DNA of 64,000 bases. It comes from Erythrobacter litoralis (GTDB lineage: Bacteria; Pseudomonadota; Alphaproteobacteria; Sphingomonadales; Sphingomonadaceae). This document shows, piece by piece, positions 8,962 to 17,121 of this stretch (position 1 is the first letter of the stretch; every line of letters starts with the position of its first letter). The notes beneath the pieces were generated by a model. It made no database searches. It was not told the DNA's origin and was given only the letters and a program-made list of their open reading frames with translations. The position numbers and the translations under genes were made by a program. The stretch covers positions 310,001 through 374,000 of the forward strand of contig NZ_SOSI01000001.1 in the NCBI RefSeq assembly GCF_029760855.1, written 5' to 3'.

Positions 8962-10497
8962 ATGGCACTACCAGACACGGCAGCGTCGCCGACGCTGATC
9001 GATCGCGTAACCAATATATCCGATTTCATCTGGGTCGGCACATGGAACGGGCAGGAGGTGCTGCCCTTCCCGCCCATGACGCTGGTGCTGCTGGGCATTG
9101 GCCTTTGGATCATGATCGGCCTGCGGTTCTATCCCATCGTCAAGCTCGGCAGCGCGTTTGCCGGCCTGTTCAAGGGCCGCAAGGGTGCGGGCGCGGGCGA
9201 AATTTCGCCCTTCGCCGCCCTCTCGACCGCGCTTTCCGGCCAGGTCGGCACCGGTAACCTCGCCGGGGTCGCCACGGCCATTGCGCTGGGCGGGCCGGGC
9301 GCGGTGTTCTGGATGTGGGTGACGGCGATCTTCGGCATGGCATTGGGCTTCGCGGAAGGCAGCCTCGCCATCCGGTTCCGCGAGAAGACCAGCGACGGCG
9401 TCTATCGCGGCGGCCCGATGAGCTACATCATGATGGGCCTCGGGCCGAAATGGACCTGGCTCGCCATCCTGTTCTGCCTCGGCACGCTGTTCTCCGCGCT
9501 GGTCACCGGCAATTCGATCCAGGCGAACGAAGTCGCGAGCGGTCTAAACGAACTGTTCGGGTGGGAGCGCTGGTTCGGCGGGCTCGTGGTCGCTATCGCG
9601 GTGTTCATCGTCATCATCGGGGGCATCAAGTCGATCGGCAACGTAGCGGAAAAGGTCGTGCCGTTCATGGCGGCGACCTATATCGTGATGGCCTTCGTCG
9701 CGCTGGTGCTGAACTTCGCGGACCTGCCCGAAACGTTCGGCCGCATTTTCTACGGCGCGTTCAATCCGCAGAGCGCGGTGGGCGGCTTTGCCGGGGCGGC
9801 GATCATCATCGCGCTGAGGGCGGGCGTGGCGCGCGGCCTGTTCTCCAACGAGAGCGGCCAAGGCTCCACCCCGATCGCCCATGCCGTGGCGCAGACCAAC
9901 GATCCCGAACAGCAGGGCCGCATGGCGATGCTCGGCACGTTCATCGATACGCTGGTGATCTGTACGATGACGGCGCTGGTCATCCTGACGGTGGAGGGCG
10001 ACTTCACCTATCAGGGCGAGGCGGTGCGCCATGTCTGGCAATCCGATCTCGGCACGACCGAGCTGAGCGGCTTCGTCACCACCAGCGGCGCGTTTGCGGC
10101 GGCTTTCCCGTTCGAGATCGCGAGCATTCCGATCGGGACGCTGATCGCCAGCATTGCGCTGATCCTGTTCGTGTTCACCACGCTCCTTACCTGGAGCTAT
10201 TACGGCGAGCGGGCGATCACCTTCATCTACGACCGCATTCCCGGCTCCAGCCGTGGGGGCGAGAAGGTGCTGCACATCATCTGGCGCGTGATCTGGTGCA
10301 TCGGCATCTATATCGGCGCGACGCAGCCTTCGCAGCTCGTCTGGCGGCTGGGCGACATCTCCAACGCTGCAATGGCCCTGCCGAACCTGCTGGCCTTGGC
10401 CCTGCTCTCCGGCGTGGTGTTCAAGCTGGCGCGCGGCGACAAGACCGCGGGCAAGACCCACACCGCCGATACGCCGGAGGAGCCGGAGGAATACTGA
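8962..10497 (+). CDS. Alanine/glycine:cation symporter (AGCS family)
   Basis: A 511-residue inner-membrane transporter with about eleven hydrophobic helices. Family motifs include ALSTALSGQVGTGNLAGVAT near residue 90 and NESGQGSTPIAHAVAQTNDP near residue 305. AGCS proteins couple Na+ or H+ entry to uptake of alanine or glycine. The start at 8962 is preceded by CGAGGGGTTCC. A glycine-cleavage operon occurs far away in the same window, but nothing links the two directly. A strong terminator follows. Confidence 0.92.
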   Translation: MALPDTAASPTLIDRVTNISDFIWVGTWNGQEVLPFPPMTLVLLGIGLWIMIGLRFYPIVKLGSAFAGLFKGRKGAGAGEISPFAALSTALSGQVGTGNLAGVATAIALGGPGAVFWMWVTAIFGMALGFAEGSLAIRFREKTSDGVYRGGPMSYIMMGLGPKWTWLAILFCLGTLFSALVTGNSIQANEVASGLNELFGWERWFGGLVVAIAVFIVIIGGIKSIGNVAEKVVPFMAATYIVMAFVALVLNFADLPETFGRIFYGAFNPQSAVGGFAGAAIIIALRAGVARGLFSNESGQGSTPIAHAVAQTNDPEQQGRMAMLGTFIDTLVICTMTALVILTVEGDFTYQGEAVRHVWQSDLGTTELSGFVTTSGAFAAAFPFEIASIPIGTLIASIALILFVFTTLLTWSYYGERAITFIYDRIPGSSRGGEKVLHIIWRVIWCIGIYIGATQPSQLVWRLGDISNAAMALPNLLALALLSGVVFKLARGDKTAGKTHTADTPEEPEEY

Positions 10498-10526
10498 TCC
10501 CTCCGGTAGCATGGTGCATACGAAAA

Positions 10527-10562
10527 GGGGCCGGGAGGATCGTTCTCCCGGCCCCATTTTTT
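10527..10562 (+). terminator. Rho-independent terminator after the AGCS symporter
   Basis: GGGGCCGGGAG (10527-10537) and CTCCCGGCCCC (10545-10555) form a perfect 11-bp stem with a seven-base loop, followed by ATTTTTTC. The AAAA before the stem means it may also stop the convergent minus-strand gene at 10578. Confidence 0.9.
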
Positions 10563-10577
10563 CGCTAGTGAGTTATT

Positions 10578-10727
10578 TCAGCGTGTGCCGAGAAGCCGCG
10601 CGAAGAAGCCGGGCTGTTCCATCGGCAGGATCTTGCCGTGATGCTTCATGCGCAGGCTTGCGTCGCTATAGGGCTTCGGGCTGGACCATCGGTCCGGCCG
10701 GCTGCTGCGAAATGACAGACTTGACAT
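10578..10727 (-). CDS. Small basic protein (49 aa), unknown function
   Basis: A short frame encodes 49 residues beginning MSSLSFRSSRPDRWSSPKPY and ending PGFFARLLGTR. AAAGGAGG lies at ideal distance before the ATG, one of the strongest ribosome-binding sites in the window. The protein is basic with no membrane segment or signal peptide. The convergent terminator at 10527-10562 closes the transcript. I do not recognise a named family. The gap 10728-10881 has no other gene. Confidence 0.6.
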   Translation of the reverse strand: MSSLSFRSSRPDRWSSPKPYSDASLRMKHHGKILPMEQPGFFARLLGTR

Positions 10728-10881
10728 TGCGTTACCTCCTTTGAACCGTTTCCCTCAATTCCTGCACGAGTAATCGCACAAACGGTCTAAAAGTTCCCGC
10801 TTCGTTTCATTTCTGTCCCCCGGTGGGACTGCGGAGCAACAGTGTGGTAAACGCGCTTGCAAGACGCCGGAACGGCCGAAG

Positions 10882-12714
10882 TCAGCCCCCGCCCGCCGCA
10901 ATCCAGCGATCGATCTTCGCTTCCAGCACCGGTAGCGGTATGTCGCCGCTGCCCAGAACTTGCGCATGAAAATCGCGCACATCGAAATCGTCGCCGAGCG
11001 CTGCGGCGGCCTTTGCGCGTAGTTCCTTGATCTTCAGTTCGCCGATCTTGTACGCCAGCGCCTGCGCCGGCATTACCAGATAGCGGGCCGTCTCGCTCTC
11101 CGCGAAATCGCGCGGCTGGCCGTTCTCGACCATGTATTCGATCGCCCGCTCGCGGCTCCAGCCCTTGGCGTGCATCCCGGTATCGACCACCAGCCGCACC
11201 GCGCGCAGCAACTCGCCGCCCGCCAGCGCCCCGATCCGGTCGAGCGGATCGTCGTACAAGCCCAACTCGTAACCCAGGCTTTCGGCATAGAGCCCCCAGC
11301 CCTCGGAATAGGCGGTGAACCCGCCATAGCGCATGAAGGCGGGAATATCCTCGTTCTCGATCGCCAGCATCGTTTCGAAGTGATGCCCCGGATTGCCTTC
11401 GTGCATGTAGAGCGCGATCGATGGCGAAAGATCGCGCTCGGTCGGGTTGTAGCCGCTGAAATAGAACGTGCCGGGCCGTGCGCCGGGCTTACCCGACATA
11501 TAGGACGCGGCGAGATTGAACGCCTCGCGATATTCCTCGTACGGCTTGATCTCGAGTTGAGTCTCGGGGAAATCCGAAAACAGCGCGTCGAGCTTGGGAT
11601 CGACCCGCTCCGCCAGCGCATACCACGCGGCAGTCAGTTCGTCCTTGCTGCGATAATAGGTCGGCTCGCGGTCTCCGGCCTCGGCGCGCGCCTGCGCCAG
11701 TTCGCGATTGATCCGCGCGACTTCCGACAGGCCAAGCGCGTGAACCTCGTCCGCCGTCAGCGGCAGCGTGGTCATTTCCTCGATCCGGAACCGGTAATAG
11801 TCCCCACCATCCGCCATCCCGTCGACGCCCCCGGTCGGGCGGGCCTTGGGCAGGTACTCGCCGGTGAGGAAGGTGCGGAACTCTTCAAGCGCCGGCATGA
11901 GCTGCCCGCCGACGACTTCGCGATACCGGGCCGTCAACCGCTCCTTTTCGGCAGCCGAGAAACCGTCGGGAAACGCCCGCAGCGGCGCGTAATAGGGATT
12001 GCGCTCTTCCGGCAGGGCAAGCTGGGTCGCAAGCTGCTGGATCATCAGTTCCACGGTCAGGCGCGGTTCGGTGATGCCGTTCGCGGCGCCCAACCGCATC
12101 CGCGCGATCGCGGCATCCATCGCACGCACGAAATCGCCGTGCCGCGAGAGGTTGTTCTCGTAATCCTGAACCGTCGCGAACGGCATCAACCCGCCCGGAG
12201 CCGACAGGCGCGGATAGCTGATATGCAGCCCGCGAAAGTGATCGACCGCAAGCCCGGCCTCGAATGCGAGGATTTCCGGCGACGTTTCGGCCAGCGTGCG
12301 CTCCTGCCCGTAACGGAAGACGTCGTAATAGATGCGGTCTTCCTCCGAGAGCGCGGCGCGATCGATGGTGCCGAGCGCCGCGAGGTTCTGTTCCGCGGCC
12401 TGCCGCTCGCGCAGCAAGGCGGCGGTGGTGAACTCGCCGAGCCGGTCCGCATCGCTGAAATCGCCGCGATAGAAGGCGGCGGTGGGATTGCGATCGAGAT
12501 AGGCGGCGTCGGACCGTGCGAAGAGAGCGAAGAGACGATCGTGCTGATCCGATGCTTCCGCTGCTTCCGCGACCACGCGGGCCGTTTGTGCAGCTGCGGA
12601 CATATTCACCGGAGCATCGCGCAGGGGGGCTTGTTCGACCCCTTCGCTGGTCGTGGCACAGGCAGCTAGTGACAGCGCGCTAGCGCTCAGCAGGACGGTG
12701 CGGGCGATACTCAT
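10882..12714 (-). CDS. DUF885 family putative metallopeptidase, lipoprotein
   Basis: A 610-residue protein with a lipoprotein signal (LSASALSLAAC, lipid on the cysteine near residue 19). The DUF885 motif HEGNPGHHFETMLA, close to the zinc HExxH pattern of this superfamily, is about residue 435, with PSIALYMHEG just before and GWGLYAESLG after. DUF885 proteins are predicted zinc peptidases; the substrate is unknown. The start at 12714 is chosen for its signal peptide and GGAGAGAGACT. The gene follows an exported amidohydrolase by 23 bp, suggesting a shared envelope peptide-degradation role. Confidence 0.85.
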   Translation of the reverse strand: MSIARTVLLSASALSLAACATTSEGVEQAPLRDAPVNMSAAAQTARVVAEAAEASDQHDRLFALFARSDAAYLDRNPTAAFYRGDFSDADRLGEFTTAALLRERQAAEQNLAALGTIDRAALSEEDRIYYDVFRYGQERTLAETSPEILAFEAGLAVDHFRGLHISYPRLSAPGGLMPFATVQDYENNLSRHGDFVRAMDAAIARMRLGAANGITEPRLTVELMIQQLATQLALPEERNPYYAPLRAFPDGFSAAEKERLTARYREVVGGQLMPALEEFRTFLTGEYLPKARPTGGVDGMADGGDYYRFRIEEMTTLPLTADEVHALGLSEVARINRELAQARAEAGDREPTYYRSKDELTAAWYALAERVDPKLDALFSDFPETQLEIKPYEEYREAFNLAASYMSGKPGARPGTFYFSGYNPTERDLSPSIALYMHEGNPGHHFETMLAIENEDIPAFMRYGGFTAYSEGWGLYAESLGYELGLYDDPLDRIGALAGGELLRAVRLVVDTGMHAKGWSRERAIEYMVENGQPRDFAESETARYLVMPAQALAYKIGELKIKELRAKAAAALGDDFDVRDFHAQVLGSGDIPLPVLEAKIDRWIAAGGG

Positions 12715-12737
12715 AGTCTCTCTCCGATTTCCAAACT

Positions 12738-14009
12738 TCATTCGACGATGCGGCCGCGCACCATCACCCAGTCGACATTCTCGAGCACGGTAACATCCCG
12801 CAGCGGATTGCCGGAAACGGCGATCATGTCCGCCGAATAGCCGGACGCGATGCGGCCGATCTCGTTCTCCATTTCCAGCACTTCGGCCGCGCGCGTGGTG
12901 GCCGAGGCCAGAGCATCGCGGTCGCTCATACCCTGCGATTTCATCAGCGCGAACTCGCCGGCATTGCGGCCATGCTCAAACACGCCGGCATCGGTGCCGA
13001 AAGCGATCGGCACACCCCAATCCATCGCCTTGCCCATGAAGGTCTTCGCGGTCTCGGCGACGGCGCGGATCTTGTCTTCCACCACGGGGGTATAGATGCC
13101 CTGCCCCAGCCGCTCGGTCACGCCCTGGAACGCCATCAGCGTGGGAATGAGGACGGTGCCGTTCTTCACCATCTCGCGCGCTGCCGCCTCGTCGAGATAG
13201 GTGCCGTGCTCGATCGTATCGATGCCCGCCCGGCTCGCCGCCTCGATCCCGCGCGCGCCATGCGCATGGGCCATGACCTTGAGGCCGAGCGAGTGCGCGG
13301 TATCGGCGATGCTCTTCATCTCGGTATCGGTGAAGTGCGCCTCCAGCCCGCGACCCTGCTGACTCAGCACGCCGCCGGTCGCGGTGATCTTGATGACGTT
13401 GGCGCCGTTCTGGCTGGCACGGCGCACCTTGGCCGCGCATTCGACCGGGCCGGTGCAGCTGTAGCCGCTGGAGAGGATTTCGTTGATCTCGGGCAGGAAG
13501 CCGGTGACGTCGCCATGCCCGCCGATGATCGCGAGCGGCGGTCCGGCGGCTACGATGCGCGGTCCGGTGATCAAGCCTTCTTCGGTGCCGCGCCGAAGGG
13601 CAAAGGCGGTCTGCTGCGCGCTGCCCGCCTCGCGCACGGTGGTGAAACCGGCACGTACCGTGGCCTCGGCATTCTTTGCGCCGACGACGACGCCCCATTC
13701 GGCGGGCTCCACCGCCTCGCGCCAGAAATCGCCGCCCGGATCGCCGGTGAGGTGGACGTGGAGGTCGATCAGGCCGGGGACGAGGGTCTGCCCTTCGAGG
13801 CGGATCGTTTCGCCGCCCTCCGGCGCGGTCTGGAAGCCGTCCACGATGGATACGATACGGCCATCGGTCACTGTGACGGTGGCCGGACCACTTGCCTCGC
13901 CCGACGCATCGGCAACAACGCTGTCGGCCTGTATGGCATAGGTCTGTGCGGATACGGGCGCAGCGAAAAGCACGGCGGCAGCCGCGAGCAAGCGTGTGGG
14001 GGTGCGCAT
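12738..14009 (-). CDS. Exported amidohydrolase (Xaa-Pro dipeptidase/imidazolonepropionase-like)
   Basis: A 423-residue metal-dependent hydrolase with an N-terminal signal peptide (RLLAAAAVLFAAPVSAQ). Metal-ligand motifs of the amidohydrolase superfamily are in order: LIDLHVHLTGDPG (HxH) near residue 80, VMAHAHG, IEHGTYLD and FGTDAGVF. Relatives hydrolyse dipeptides or cyclic amides. The start at 14009 is preceded by AGGAGG and opens the signal peptide directly. It is the first gene of a minus-strand pair with the DUF885 lipoprotein, and its promoter faces two palindromes shared with a divergent regulator pair. Confidence 0.85.
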   Translation of the reverse strand: MRTPTRLLAAAAVLFAAPVSAQTYAIQADSVVADASGEASGPATVTVTDGRIVSIVDGFQTAPEGGETIRLEGQTLVPGLIDLHVHLTGDPGGDFWREAVEPAEWGVVVGAKNAEATVRAGFTTVREAGSAQQTAFALRRGTEEGLITGPRIVAAGPPLAIIGGHGDVTGFLPEINEILSSGYSCTGPVECAAKVRRASQNGANVIKITATGGVLSQQGRGLEAHFTDTEMKSIADTAHSLGLKVMAHAHGARGIEAASRAGIDTIEHGTYLDEAAAREMVKNGTVLIPTLMAFQGVTERLGQGIYTPVVEDKIRAVAETAKTFMGKAMDWGVPIAFGTDAGVFEHGRNAGEFALMKSQGMSDRDALASATTRAAEVLEMENEIGRIASGYSADMIAVSGNPLRDVTVLENVDWVMVRGRIVE

Positions 14010-14083
14010 GATCTGTCCTCCTGTTTTGCATGGACGATGAACGCTTAAGCGTCCCCGGGCAAGCCGCGACACACAGCAATTCC

Positions 14084-14156
14084 AATCACTTTCCAACATG
14101 GAATATTATCACTTGCAAAAGCGGAAAGTGATTGCCATAACTTTCCATGTTGGAAA
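14084..14156. promoter_or_regulatory. Two matching palindromic operator-like sites and divergent promoter
   Basis: TTTCCAACATGGAA (14090-14103) and TTTCCATGTTGGAAA (14142-14156) are reverse complements of each other, and each is itself a near-palindrome of the form TTTCCAnnnTGGAA. Their centres are about 52 bp apart, roughly five helical turns. AATCACTTTCC (14084-14094) is also inverted as GGAAAGTGATT (14123-14133). Between them TTGCAA (14114) and CATAAC (14137), 17 bases apart, form a plausible plus-strand promoter. The adjacent winged-helix gene is the likely binder, which would control both itself and the divergent amidohydrolase. Confidence 0.6.
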
Positions 14157-14169
14157 GAAAGGAATCGTC

Positions 14170-14619
14170 ATGGATCAGAACGATGCTATGAAAGCGCTCG
14201 ACAGCGTTCGGGAAACCGACCGCGCACTAGAACGTCGGGCGCGTTGGCCCTTGTGGCGACATGCGGCGTTCGGCGCGCTCGAAGCCCTCCTGCTGCTGGC
14301 GTGGGGCGTGCCATTGGCGGCGATGGCAGCCTGTATTGTCATTGCGCTTGGCGGTCTTTGGTGGATCGTTGCAGACGACCGCCGCCGGTACGGGATGTTT
14401 GTCAGCGGGTATTCTTCGCGAGCCGCCCTTCCGGCAACGTGGCTTGCTCTAGCCATCGTATTGAGCGGACTTGTCGCTCTCGTTCTGACCGGCGGACCCA
14501 ACCAATGGACCCCTTACGTCTTGCCGGTCGTAGGAACCGTCTTTGTCGGGTGCACGCTCGCGAGTATCTGGTGGGAAAAGCTCTATCGCGCCGAATTGCG
14601 GCAAGGCGGCGTCCAATGA
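14170..14619 (+). CDS. Four-helix inner-membrane protein paired with a winged-helix regulator
   Basis: A 149-residue protein with an N-terminal charged segment and four hydrophobic helices (starting LEALLLLAWGVPLAAMAA, CIVIALGGLWWIVAD, TWLALAIVLSGLVALVL and VLPVVGTVFVGCTLASIWW). AAAGGAATCGTC precedes the ATG at 14170. The stop overlaps the start of the winged-helix gene (ATGA), so the two are translationally coupled. Pairs of this type are common in Gram-negative and Gram-positive genomes; the membrane partner's role is not known. Confidence 0.7.
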   Translation: MDQNDAMKALDSVRETDRALERRARWPLWRHAAFGALEALLLLAWGVPLAAMAACIVIALGGLWWIVADDRRRYGMFVSGYSSRAALPATWLALAIVLSGLVALVLTGGPNQWTPYVLPVVGTVFVGCTLASIWWEKLYRAELRQGGVQ

Positions 14620-14930
14620 GCAATGTTCCGCAGATCGACCCCGCTTACCATCATCCGGCACGCCTGCAGATTGCGGCCATGCTGGCTCGGGTCGACGAGG
14701 TGGAGTTCGCCACCCTTCGCGATATCATCGAAGTGAGCGATTCTGTCCTGTCGAAACACCTCTCCGCCCTGTCGGACGCCGGTTATGTGAAGCTGAAGAA
14801 AGCCAAGAGCGAAGGCCGCCAACGCACTTGGGCGAGCTTCACGCGCGACGGCAGAAACGGCTTCGCGAAGCACATGGCCGCCTTGCGCGAACTTGCGGAA
14901 ATGGCGGAACAGGCGGTGGCGGCGGAATAA
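14616..14930 (+). CDS. Winged-helix transcriptional regulator (MarR/HTH_27-like)
   Basis: A 104-residue single-domain DNA-binding protein. The winged helix covers HHPARLQIAAMLA, LRDIIEVSDSVLSKHLSALS (recognition helix, about residues 35-55) and the wing GYVKLKKAKSEGRQRTWASF. Proteins of this group bind short palindromes as dimers, matching the TTTCCAnnnTGGAA sites upstream. The start overlaps the previous stop by four bases. No effector domain is present, so control may come from the coupled membrane protein or from abundance alone. Confidence 0.85.
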   Translation: MSNVPQIDPAYHHPARLQIAAMLARVDEVEFATLRDIIEVSDSVLSKHLSALSDAGYVKLKKAKSEGRQRTWASFTRDGRNGFAKHMAALRELAEMAEQAVAAE

Positions 14931-14946
14931 CCGCCGCCGCGCCGCG

Positions 14947-15828
14947 TCAGAAAGTGTAGCCGATGCCCGCCGCAATCAGGAACTGGTCGGCATCGCCGCG
15001 GATACGGGTGAACGGCGTGTTCTTCGCATCGCCGAACAGCCGCGAATAGCCGCCCAGACCGACGATAGAGAAACCGCCGTCGGTCAGGTCGCCATTGAGA
15101 TCGTAGGCGATGAGGAGATTTACCCCCGCCCGGTCGAACCCGCCATCTGCCCGATAGCCCGGCAGCACGTCCTCGTCGGGCAGAAGGGTGTTGGTTTCCG
15201 GCACCGAATAGTAATACTCGGAATAGTCGTCGTCGACATAGCTCGTGTTGACCGAAAGCGAGGCGGCCATGCCGCGGCTCAGCGGCGTGAAATAGGTGAT
15301 GTTCGGCGCGATCACCATCCCGCCATGCGCACCGTTCACATCCCAGCCGATGTCGACGTTCGCGCTCAGGGAATCGTAAGGATTGAGAACGGCGGGGAAA
15401 CCCACGCCGACCGTGCCGCCAACCTCAATCGCCATGTCGAGTTCGCCATAAGCCTCAACGACCCGGTCGTTGATCCCGTCGAGATTTACGCGGTCGCGCC
15501 GGATGCGTGCGAAAGGACCGGCGGAAAGGTTCGGACCCTCGTCGGCATCGGGTACAAGATCGACGGCGATCCCGCCGGGGCGCGGGTTGAAGTCGATACC
15601 CTTGTACGATGCCTGCACGATAGGCAGGACGAAGGCGGTGTAATCGTCGGACCCGGTATAGCTCGGCCCGTAGGCGGCACCGATGCCGACGCTGATGAAG
15701 TCGCCATCATATACCGTGTTGTCCGGTACTTCGGATGTCACGCCGGGATCGGCCTGGCTCTGTGCGAATGCCGGTGCGGCAAACAAGGCCGGCAGAACGC
15801 TGGCAGCGGCGAGTGCGTAGAATTTCAT
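14947..15828 (-). CDS. MipA/OmpV family outer-membrane protein
   Basis: A 293-residue beta-barrel-like protein with a signal peptide (LAAASVLPALFAAPAFAQ) and MipA features: ISVGIGAAYGPSYTGSDDYT near residue 45, PRPGGIAVDLVPD, and a terminal aromatic (GIGYTF) typical of outer-membrane barrels. MipA/OmpV proteins interact with murein hydrolases or act as minor porins. It is convergent with the winged-helix gene with only 16 bp between stops. Confidence 0.88.
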   Translation of the reverse strand: MKFYALAAASVLPALFAAPAFAQSQADPGVTSEVPDNTVYDGDFISVGIGAAYGPSYTGSDDYTAFVLPIVQASYKGIDFNPRPGGIAVDLVPDADEGPNLSAGPFARIRRDRVNLDGINDRVVEAYGELDMAIEVGGTVGVGFPAVLNPYDSLSANVDIGWDVNGAHGGMVIAPNITYFTPLSRGMAASLSVNTSYVDDDYSEYYYSVPETNTLLPDEDVLPGYRADGGFDRAGVNLLIAYDLNGDLTDGGFSIVGLGGYSRLFGDAKNTPFTRIRGDADQFLIAAGIGYTF

Positions 15829-15933
15829 GAACGGATCCCTGTTCGTGTTTTACCGTCAAACCTGTAGCACTGCCGCCAGTTCCGGCGGTGCTTGCGATTG
15901 TGCGACGCGGCAACCGCTCCTAAGCGCGTGAAC

Positions 15934-17121
15934 ATGGAACGGGAAGCATTCGATCTCGCAATCGTCGGCGGCGGTCTGGCGGGCGGTCTCACCGCCCTCG
16001 CGGTCACGCAGCGGCGGCCGGATTTGTCGCTGGCGCTGATCGAGGCGGGAGAAAGTTTCGGCGGCAATCATCGCTGGAGCTGGTTCGAGGGTGATATCGG
16101 CGCGGCGGGCGAGGCGCTGCTTGCGCCGTTCGAGAAAACCGTATGGACCGGCGGGAACGACGTGCATTTCCCAGCCCATTCACGCAGGCTGGCAGCCGAT
16201 TACCGGTCGCTCGACAGCCGCGATTTCGATGCGGCCCTGCGCCGCGAACTCCCACAAAGCGCCATCTTCGCAGGTTGCCGCGCTCGCGAAATCGGTGGCG
16301 ACGGCGTCAGGCTCGAAGACGGCGAGCACGTGCAGGCCAAAGCGGTGATCGATTGCCGCGATGCCGGGCCCAGCCCGCACCTCACCGGCGGCTGGCAGGT
16401 CTTTCTCGGCCAGACGCTGCGCACCGATGCACCGCACGGGATCGACCGCCCGGTCATCATGGACGCGACCGTTGCGCAGCCGGGCGCCTATCGCTTCATC
16501 TATCTCCTGCCGCTCGGCAAGCATGAGATCTTCGTCGAGGACACCTATTACGCCGACAGCCCGGTGCTCGATGCGGACCTCCTGCGCAAACGCATCGCCA
16601 ACTACGCCGCAGACAGGGGATGGCGGACCGAAGTCATGCACGAGGAAGCCGGTGTGCTTCCCGTCATCACCGGCGGCGATTTCAAGGCCTATCGCGCCTC
16701 GCTCGAACGGCCGGGCGTGGCGCTCGCCGGCGCGCGGGGCGGCTTCACGCATCCGCTTACCAGCTATACCATGCCGATTGCGGTGCGAAATGCATTGGCC
16801 ATCGCCGACATGGCCCACCTGCCCGGCCCCGCGCTCGCCAATGCCGTCGCGGCGCGGGCAACCCGGCACTGGGCGGACACCGCCTATTACCGCCTGCTCG
16901 CCAAGATGCTGTTCGACGCCGCCGAACCGAGCAAACGCTACACGATCTTCGAGCGGTTCTACCGCCTGCCCGAACCCTTGATCGAACGGTTCTACGCCGC
17001 GCGGTCCACCCCGGCAGACAAAGCGCGCATCCTTTCGGGAAAACCGCCAGTGAAGATAGGCCGTGCGATACGCGCGATCCTTGGCAAGGGTGCCCCGCTG
17101 GTCCATATGGAAAGGCGATGA
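15934..17121 (+). CDS. crtY: Lycopene beta-cyclase CrtY
   Basis: A 395-residue flavoprotein-like cyclase. The N-terminal dinucleotide-binding motif LAIVGGGLAGGL is followed by SFGGNHRWSWFE, and the internal GAYRFIYLLPL, VFVEDTYY-like and GGFTHPLTSYTMP segments are CrtY signatures. It converts the psi ends of lycopene to beta rings, giving beta-carotene. The start at 15934 gives the family N-terminus; an in-frame ATG at 15892 would add 14 residues. The last four bases overlap the crtI start, so this is the first gene of a coupled carotenoid operon. Confidence 0.93.
   Translation: MEREAFDLAIVGGGLAGGLTALAVTQRRPDLSLALIEAGESFGGNHRWSWFEGDIGAAGEALLAPFEKTVWTGGNDVHFPAHSRRLAADYRSLDSRDFDAALRRELPQSAIFAGCRAREIGGDGVRLEDGEHVQAKAVIDCRDAGPSPHLTGGWQVFLGQTLRTDAPHGIDRPVIMDATVAQPGAYRFIYLLPLGKHEIFVEDTYYADSPVLDADLLRKRIANYAADRGWRTEVMHEEAGVLPVITGGDFKAYRASLERPGVALAGARGGFTHPLTSYTMPIAVRNALAIADMAHLPGPALANAVAARATRHWADTAYYRLLAKMLFDAAEPSKRYTIFERFYRLPEPLIERFYAARSTPADKARILSGKPPVKIGRAIRAILGKGAPLVHMERR

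Noticed and set aside
11170-12669. Long plus-strand frame opposite the DUF885 gene
   Set aside because: No recognisable domain; the minus-strand lipoprotein has a signal peptide and the HEGNPGHH motif.
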